From the NCBI GenBank assembly GCA_907163375.1, contig CAJQUW010015600.1, forward strand, positions 1 through 64,000: a stretch of DNA of 64,000 nt, written 5' to 3'. This DNA comes from Prostheceraeus crozeri (taxonomy: Eukaryota > Platyhelminthes > Polycladida > Euryleptidae). The position numbers and the translations under genes were made by a program. Position 1 is the first letter of the stretch. The number at the start of each line of letters is the position of its first letter. Below, in pieces: positions 58,300 to 64,000 of this stretch. Under the pieces are notes generated by a model. It did no database searches. It saw only the letters and a program-made list of their open reading frames with translations, and had not been told where the DNA came from.

Positions 58300-58860
58300 C
58301 CTTTGGGTGATCGTTTCCGCCGTTAGTTCAATTCCTGCACCGCATCCACGTTTGAAGAATCAGTCTCCGGCGGGCGACGGCCGCTCTGCATTCGGTGATG
58401 TAGATTACTGTAGGCATGCACTGCGTCATCAAGACGCTTCCACAGTCGGTCCTTCAGCGTCCGGTTGAACAGTTCGCGCATCCACTGGTTTTCATATTTC
58501 TTTCCCTGATCCGTCTGCAACTGCCTCGGGATCCGGTCATCAGTTCGAAAGGCATCAGCCACTTCCGTCCCGCGCTTCGTCTTCAGTGGACGAGCCCAGG
58601 CGTAGTGAATAGGTTAATGACAGTTAGAATGAAATCGTAGCCACGGTTATGGCGAGCTAGCGCTGATGCGTCTGCCAAATCCGCCTGCCACTGCTCATCA
58701 ACATCATGAACAACATAAAGGATAGCCGCGTTGCCGAGCGGGGGCATGTAGGGTGTATGTGGGTTGGGTTTTGAGCCATTTGCGGACTCAGCCTCCGCCA
58801 ATTTCTTGATGGAGGCGTAGCCGGCTGTGTGACGTTCGTCATACGTTTTCAAACGTTTTA
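58300..58860 (-). pseudogene. Polinton-type (retroviral-like) integrase core relic
   Basis: Minus-strand sequence contains the first part of an rve integrase core (WQADLADAS, YDFILTVIN) and the region of the second catalytic Asp (LQTDQGKKYEN). The style fits the Polinton/Maverick integrase rather than an LTR element. Broken fossil with a few breaks. Confidence 0.55.
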
Positions 58861-60160
58861 CCTTCTTTTCCCCCCAGCGGTAACTGCTGGTCGCCGCTAC
58901 CTTCCTCGTCCACGCTGAACACTGAGGGGCATTCCTCCTTCTCTTCCTCCTCCACCTCACTGTCGTCAACTTTGCCTCTATGGCGGTACTCTGGCATCAC
59001 GCACTCACAGTTGACGTTCACATATACCAACTTCCTCGTTGTCACTGAAAGAGTTGAGACTTGATGATCTCGCTGCTCGGATAGCGGCGGCTTTTCACCG
59101 GCACCCGCTTTTTGGGCGTTGGGGTCTTTTGAAAAAACCGTCTGCTGCTGCTGTTAATGTTGTTGTCGACTGCCTGCGGTCGTACCCTCACCCGCCTCCA
59201 CCATCTCTAATGCGCCAACGCTTCCCGAGGTGCGAAACAAAGAATCGACACATCATTAACAGCATGTACACCCTAAACCAACCTAAAACTGACCCTCATC
59301 CCTTCCTCGGCCCCACATGTCATAATGTGTTTCACCTATCTTCCACTCCCCACACCTACACACCCGGACCCTTCCAACCCGATTCTCTTCCGGTAGCCCC
59401 CCAGCTCAAGGGAGTGCCCCGTCCTCAACCGAGCCATGCTCACCATGTCCTCCATGGACCACTTAACGTTAACTACGTGACAGAGGTTTTTTCACTCCGC
59501 TCGCTGCTGTGATATTCAGTCTTTCTGTGGTTTTTCGAAGTTTCTCTGTCGCTTTTTGGCCTTCGTTTCAACGTTCATAAGGATTTGTATATTTAATTGA
59601 CAACATTCCGTCAATTGCCCATCTATATACGACGACGGTCCTACAATGTTCCCAGTCGCTATCTGTTTTGCTGCCATTGACCACGTGATCACTTCAACCA
59701 GTGCTTTCCTGATGTTTTGATTGTTGCTTGTTGTGGACAGCTGGTTGGAACGATCTGCAAGTTCAGATCAGCTGTTATTCTTAACATCTTGTACCACGTT
59801 CTACGCAAAATTTTCAAGAATATCGATCGACTATCGATTTTCTGTCGGTTGGTGTTGCTTAAGATCTCAAGGCCTCGATTGAACATTTTTTCATAAATAA
59901 TTCTGACGATCAGAGTGCTAAATATACGAGAAAAACTTGCTCAAACTCTGTCGTTGATGATGCTGCGCTTGAAGCCTTAAAGGCACTTCTTGATGACCAC
60001 AAAGTCGAAATAATAAGCCAAGTGGACGAACTAAATGGAAAATTCTTAACACTTTTGTCGCGTATCGATAAACTTGAGAAATGGTTCTCTTCCATTTTTA
60101 ATGTACAGAAGTAGTAAGTAAAACTCCACCACTGGACCGCGCAAGATGGCCGCCGTCGCT
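58861..60160. other. Unassigned stretch next to the virus-like relics
   Basis: GC-richer than the surroundings. A plus-strand frame at about 59894-60115 encodes a coiled-coil-like segment (VDDAALEALKALLDDHK, LSRIDKLEKW), which could be a LINE ORF1 scrap. Nothing else recognised. Confidence 0.35.
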
Positions 60161-60294
60161 GACGTCCCCCCCTGTCAGCCGAGTCGGTCGTGGTGAGCCG
60201 CCGTGTTGCTTCGAGTCTGACGTCCCCCCCCTCCTGTCAGCCGAGTCGGTCGTGGTGAGCCGCCGTGTTGCTTCGAGTCTGACGTCCCCCCCCT
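60161..60294. repeat. Tandem repeat, unit about 60 bp, 2.2 copies
   Basis: Units start GACGTCCCCCC at 60161, 60219 and 60281 and contain GAGTCGGTCGTGGTGAGCC. They differ only in the length of the C-run and a CTC insertion. GC-rich against the AT-rich background. Confidence 0.9.
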
Positions 60295-60777
60295 CTGGCC
60301 CGCCGACGTAGCGAGAGGTGGTTTGTGATGCGCTCTCCAGGTTGGCGTGGTGTGCCAGCCAGGTTTGGAGGGTGGAATGTCGGAGCTCACCTGAAAAAAT
60401 CCTAAGTGTCAGAGTGACTTTGTATGGACAAAATTTTGAAAATTTTCCAAAGTGTCGCATTTCGACCTGGGACCCTGACCAAAGTTTGTTTCATCAAATT
60501 TCACTGACCCCCCCCCGTCACCGATCTTCCATTTTCGGCTCTAGTGATCGTAGAAAGTCGTGCAATAGCTCGTTTGAAAGCTAAGAGTGAGACAAATTCA
60601 GTGAAAGAATCGGCTTGTTCATATCTGTCTTCGTTTAGATGTGAGACGCCATTTAAGATTTGGAAGATAGGCGAAAAACGACAGAGTTAGAATTTCCCAA
60701 GAAACAGCTCCAGCGGGCGAACGAAGGCTCGGATTGGTAAACGGAGGCCAGATTTGGAATCAGCTTGATGTTATTGT

Positions 60778-60850
60778 CCAATGAGGATCATCATCCAATG
60801 AGAATCAAGCATTTCTATATAAATAGCGAGCCTTCCACAGTAAGAATCAT
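60778..60850 (+). promoter_or_regulatory. Pol II core promoter with TATA and two CCAAT boxes
   Basis: CCAATGAG occurs at 60778 and 60795 and TATATAAATA at about 60816, about 110 bases before the ATG at 60926. Compact promoters of this type are common in DNA viruses and virus-like elements. Confidence 0.55.
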
Positions 60851-61085
60851 TCCATCGTTGAATCACACGAGTGACGGACGCACATTTTCTCTCTCTCTAG
60901 TTCCCTATTCTATTATCCAACTAAAATGGTAAGTCGCTACTTCCCTCCCTCTCCTCCCTTGAACGTAAACTTAATACAATCTTTTTCATTTTCAGGCATC
61001 TACTCCATCTGCTGCACTAGTAGGACAAAATGGCGGTCAAACGTTACAAGGTTCGCTACGATCAGATCATCTACAACTGAGGCCA

Positions 61086-61700
61086 GTGGAAGAAACATCC
61101 AAGGTACATAATCCTACACCACTACAGCGTAAATTTAAACAAGTCTTGCGTTATGACGATCATAGCGTAGTACTCCAAACGGGAATGCTCCCTTCCATGG
61201 ATGTCAAGATAATGCGCAATCAGTATGGGGACTACATACTGATCCCCGTGAGTCCGTACATTCGCCACCAACTTGATATTATTGAGGAGTACGTGACATT
61301 AAATATGGACATTCCTACTCCTCTTGCTCAAGAGTGGAAGGCGAGAGATGACAAGGATACTCCCTATAGAAAGATTTGGGATGGTAATCAAATTTGCCTA
61401 CTGGTATCACATTGGTGCACTTACTATAAGAAGGAGGGAGATCATTCAACATCCATCACATGCGACGAGCTCGGAGAACGTACTTGGGATATCCTTTTCA
61501 AAGTGAATGGGTTATATTATGGTCGGCACAAAGATAATAAAATAGCCTCTCTCTCCATGCATATGGAATCCATCCTATATATTCCAAAACCATCCAACGT
61601 GGATGATATAATTGATCAAATCCTTAACAGCAGTGGTACGAAGCGCAAGTCGGAGAAGAATGCTGCCTCAAAACGCAAATCAAAGAAGGAGAATTACTAG
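61086..61700 (+). CDS. Unassigned protein of the virus-like element (possible ssDNA-binding)
   Basis: Open frame of 204 codons; coding probably begins slightly upstream, where a donor-like GTAAGT follows an ATG at 60926 and a TTTTCAG acceptor precedes 60998. The product has aromatic and charged stretches (ICLLVSHWCTYY, GLYYGRHKDNK) and a Lys/Ser-rich basic tail. I recall similar companions in Polinton-like elements but cannot name a domain. An OB-fold ssDNA-binding role is a guess. Confidence 0.45.
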   Translation: MEETSKVHNPTPLQRKFKQVLRYDDHSVVLQTGMLPSMDVKIMRNQYGDYILIPVSPYIRHQLDIIEEYVTLNMDIPTPLAQEWKARDDKDTPYRKIWDGNQICLLVSHWCTYYKKEGDHSTSITCDELGERTWDILFKVNGLYYGRHKDNKIASLSMHMESILYIPKPSNVDDIIDQILNSSGTKRKSEKNAASKRKSKKENY

Positions 61701-61735
61701 TCCTTTCCTCACTCTACCCTATGACAATTCGCTTA

Positions 61736-61860
61736 TGTGCTTTGAGTGTCGTAGACGTGGTGTTATTAGATGCATTTTACTTCTTCGTTGCCATCATATC
61801 ATTTGTGTATTTTGTCGTGAAAAGCATCGATGTAATTCTTCATTTTGTAATATGTTATAG
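61736..61860 (+). CDS. Small Cys-rich (RING-like) protein
   Basis: Forty-one codons with CFEC, then after a spacer CHHIICVFC and a further Cys/His pair, a pattern like a short RING or treble-clef zinc site. It directly follows the previous frame. Small zinc proteins of this kind are common in virus-like elements. Confidence 0.3.
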
Positions 61861-61912
61861 AACGTTTCCTTAGATGTGTAAATTTCCGTTTTAGGCTTCT
61901 ATCATCATTTTT

Positions 61913-62344
61913 ATGGATTGTGAGGGTGACCCTGTACAGGAGCTCAGTGCTATTGCTATGAACAATTGGACATATCAGATTGTTAGTGTCTATCATCAAC
62001 ATGCCAACTGCGATCCCAATGTTGATCAATGGGCGAGAAAACACATTCATGGACTTAATCTGAAAAATTTGCAAGACTATGGCTTTTCTTGTGAGAGTGC
62101 TCTTCTTATTGACTTTAAACGATGATCAGCTGCTTTCAATGTTATACGCATCTTTTGTAATAATCCTGGTAAGGAGAGGAAAGTATTTCCCAATCTAATC
62201 ATTGATGACATTTTGCTCCCACCTTGGGATAGTAGAGTGAATCAACACTACCATGAAGTCATGAAACGTTTTAAGGATTTGTCTGTTCCTATTTTGTCTG
62301 TTCGTTGTAGTAGCTACGTTCATAACCAATGCTTCTTTCCTCCT
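61913..62344 (+). pseudogene. Exonuclease-like region of the virus-like element
   Basis: Starts MDCEGDPVQELSAIAM, with an Asp-x-Glu pair as in DEDD 3'-5' exonucleases, and has HIHGLNLKNL further on. Family assignment is tentative. It belongs to the plus-strand run. Confidence 0.35.
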
Positions 62345-62530
62345 TACCTCAACACTGCCAAAGTCCTGTATGGTTATCATTGCTCGCTGTATGATAGTTA
62401 CCGGCTGTATCTATTTTATCTCTTTCAAACCATTGATTTATAATGCATGCTTGTTACCGTTATTCAATGAATGTTACTATGAGAAGAGTTGTTGTTTTCA
62501 TGCAATGGATGGGTTAGATAAAGGGCGATC

Positions 62531-62941
62531 ATGTCTTTCTCAAACGACTGCGGAACATTACATTTTCATAGGGAAAGTTTAAAAGGAGCTGTTCAAGATT
62601 ATGTGATAAATTTTCATAAAGATGAGACCGACATCGAAGCAGTGGTCGATGATGCTAGCACTCTATTTCTAGAGTTAATGAATACATTCTCTGATAGCAT
62701 TGTCATGGCGCGATTAGTTGCGAAAATTAAGTTTAGTCATTTTGGAAAGGAAGAGGTGGAAAGTCGCTCTTTCCATTTTGCTTCTTATTCAATGGAAGTG
62801 GTAGATCACCCCGAAGAATTTTTTAAAAGACATATGATAAAAATTGCTGAACGTCTTAACGCATTTAACCATCATGGCAGCAGTCTAGTGATTGAAGCGA
62901 TTTCAGATATTCACATTCAACTTTCCATAAAGAAAAATTGA
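62531..62941 (+). CDS. Region like the N-terminus of a virus-type family B DNA polymerase
   Basis: The product has LFLELMNTFSDSI, FFKRHMIKIAERL and LVIEAISDIHIQLSI. The ending resembles the stretch before the exonuclease domain in Polinton and adintovirus polymerases. No polymerase catalytic motifs are in this frame. Tentative. Confidence 0.35.
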   Translation: MSFSNDCGTLHFHRESLKGAVQDYVINFHKDETDIEAVVDDASTLFLELMNTFSDSIVMARLVAKIKFSHFGKEEVESRSFHFASYSMEVVDHPEEFFKRHMIKIAERLNAFNHHGSSLVIEAISDIHIQLSIKKN

Positions 62942-63195
62942 AAATGCAGTGGTACTTGATTGTAGCACAACTGGTTTTCGAGCTATGCCTGCTCACTCTC
63001 GAAGTATATTCCTTCTGTACATGCGTCTATTATTTAGAAAAGGCTAGCAAATTCATATCTTCAAAAAGACTTGCTATAGACATCAGTAACGGTGAAACTA
63101 TGTGTTGCGATGTATGTAAGCGAAAGGATGGAAATGAAAAGCGCATCTTCAAGAGATGTAAGCATGCTTTTTTGTCAACGCTGTTTCATACGTAA
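62938..63195 (+). CDS. Small membrane/Cys-rich ORF of the virus-like element
   Basis: Overlaps the end of the previous frame by 4 bases. A hydrophobic N-terminal helix (YLIVAQLVFELCLLTL) is followed by a CCDVC cluster. Function unknown. Confidence 0.3.
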   Translation: MKMQWYLIVAQLVFELCLLTLEVYSFCTCVYYLEKASKFISSKRLAIDISNGETMCCDVCKRKDGNEKRIFKRCKHAFLSTLFHT

Positions 63196-63456
63196 TTGCA
63201 TTCAACTTTGCAAATGTAACCACTGTGATATTGCTCATTTCGAGTGTCACTTATGCCGCAATAGTTAGTACCAATGCAAATGTGGTAAAGACAGGCTTTA
63301 GCAAAGACTAACACGGAAAATGGCGAAACGTAAAATGAAGAAACGTAAAAGTCAAAAGTCTTCAAAGTTTTCTTCAGCCATTCAAGCTCTCCGACGAATG
63401 AAAGCAAATCAGCGATACAATGCTATACGACATGCTAACGATAAATTCATTCTCAT

Positions 63457-63672
63457 GTGAGGAAGTTGAGGACGAAGAAATTAGCACCAAAACAACGAAA
63501 GTTACTTCAGCGATATGCTACGAAATTGCGTTTCATCTCCAATCCTAAAGTCACCCTTCAAAGAAAGAGGGAAACTCTAACACAAAAGGGCGGTTTCCTT
63601 CCAGCGTTACTACGGATGCTAGCTCCTATCGTGGGCAACGTATTGGGTAATATCTTTGGCTCTAGACGTTAA
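63457..63672 (+). CDS. Basic small protein with hydrophobic C-terminus
   Basis: Seventy-one codons. The first half is rich in Lys/Arg (KKLAPKQRKLLQRY). The end has GGFLPALLRMLAPIVGNVLG, then a short basic tail. Similar small proteins near the packaging genes of adintovirus-like elements resemble adenovirus core or minor capsid peptides. Inferred from layout and composition only. Confidence 0.4.
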   Translation: MRKLRTKKLAPKQRKLLQRYATKLRFISNPKVTLQRKRETLTQKGGFLPALLRMLAPIVGNVLGNIFGSRR

Positions 63673-63703
63673 TTATGCAAATGTTGAATCTCAAAGTATT
63701 ATA

Positions 63704-64000
63704 ATGGATTTCAGACTTCAATGTGATAAAGTTCTGACTGTATCAGGTCCATCTCATGCAGGTAAAACTGTTTTCACGCTGAATTTATTGGATAAAAGAA
63801 GGGAGTTGTTTAAGGAACCTATCAATCGAGTGATTTGGTGTTATGGTATTTATCAACCGTCGCTGTTTCAGGAATTGCAAAGTCGCAACTTTATTCGACA
63901 TGAAGGAATTATTGCAGTGGATAAACTTCAGTCTAATGATGTTGTTGTATTGGATGATTTATTAAAAGAAAGTAAGAATTCAAAAGATGTTACAGATATG
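63704..64000 (+). CDS. Packaging-type P-loop ATPase (partial, cut by the window end)
   Basis: Begins MDFRLQCDKVLTVSG and has the Walker A motif GPSHAGKT, RVIWCYGIYQPSLF, and a Walker B-like VVVLDDLL. The frame is open to the last base. This family of P-loop proteins accompanies capsid genes in virus-like elements and is thought to drive DNA packaging. The C-terminal part lies beyond the window. Confidence 0.6.
   Translation, partial: MDFRLQCDKVLTVSGPSHAGKTVFTLNLLDKRRELFKEPINRVIWCYGIYQPSLFQELQSRNFIRHEGIIAVDKLQSNDVVVLDDLLKESKNSKDVTDM

Larger units (their letters stand above)
60926..64000 (+). mobile_element. Virus-like element (Polinton/adintovirus-like), left part; runs off the window
   Basis: A run of closely spaced plus-strand ORFs behind one promoter: an unassigned 23-kDa protein, a small Cys-rich protein, an exonuclease-like region, a region like the N-terminus of a virus-type family B polymerase, a basic small protein with a hydrophobic tail, and a packaging-type ATPase. 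The right part looks young, with few breaks visible. Whether it forms one element with the minus-strand relics at 57353-58860 cannot be settled here. Confidence 0.55.

Noticed and set aside
59039-59512. 157-codon Pro/His-rich plus-strand frame
   Set aside because: Low complexity and opposite to the virus-like relics; no family match I can support.
1-64000. CRISPR arrays, bacterial operons or ribosome binding sites
   Set aside because: The content is eukaryotic; the regular repeats seen are microsatellites or transposon ends without spacer structure.

Overview
The window is eukaryotic, almost certainly invertebrate-animal DNA. It is AT-rich, has long stretches without open frames, and holds a dense nest of transposable elements. 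I found no host gene I would defend. The species cannot be read from the sequence. Penelope-like elements (PLEs) with GIY-YIG endonucleases, CR1/L2-like LINEs, Tc1, Crypton-type tyrosine recombinases and a Polinton/adintovirus-like relic occur together in many invertebrate phyla.

Layout. 55-9488: a 1.74-kb inverted duplication (arms 55-1791 and 7751-9488) encloses a minus-strand PHD-finger/reverse-transcriptase (RT) retroelement, which is itself interrupted by a plus-strand CR1/L2-like LINE (about 2571-6567). 9489-12035: nothing recognised. 12036-30297: a head-to-tail chain of five minus-strand PLE copies from three families (A1, A2, B, C, A3). Every junction carries a GGA microsatellite. Family A copies carry a hammerhead-ribozyme-like motif near the 3' end. 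Families A, B and C each have an upstream ORF1 ending in an SGNH-like region. Copy A1 holds a 441-bp MITE. Copy B holds a 4.7-kb hAT-like element with an exact 8-bp target duplication, and that element holds a Tc1 copy.

30298-44000 is mostly non-coding, with LINE scraps, a large palindrome and a 311-bp hAT-like MITE. 44704-47851 has two divergently transcribed Crypton-type recombinase genes separated by two strong hairpins. 48266-49275 and 49466-51677 are two terminal-inverted-repeat elements. 52047-57060 is another RT-bearing retroelement split by a second CR1/L2-like LINE (52680-56642), whose 5' leader holds a tRNA-like pol III promoter. From about 57350 to the right edge are parts of Polinton/adintovirus-like elements: capsid-like and integrase-like relics on the minus strand, then on the plus strand a TATA/CCAAT promoter and a run of small ORFs ending in a packaging-type ATPase cut off by the window.

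The elements do not work together as a pathway. They record layered insertion. The most unusual items are the GGA-joined PLE chain, the shared ORF1 of three PLE families, and the divergent Crypton pair around hairpins.
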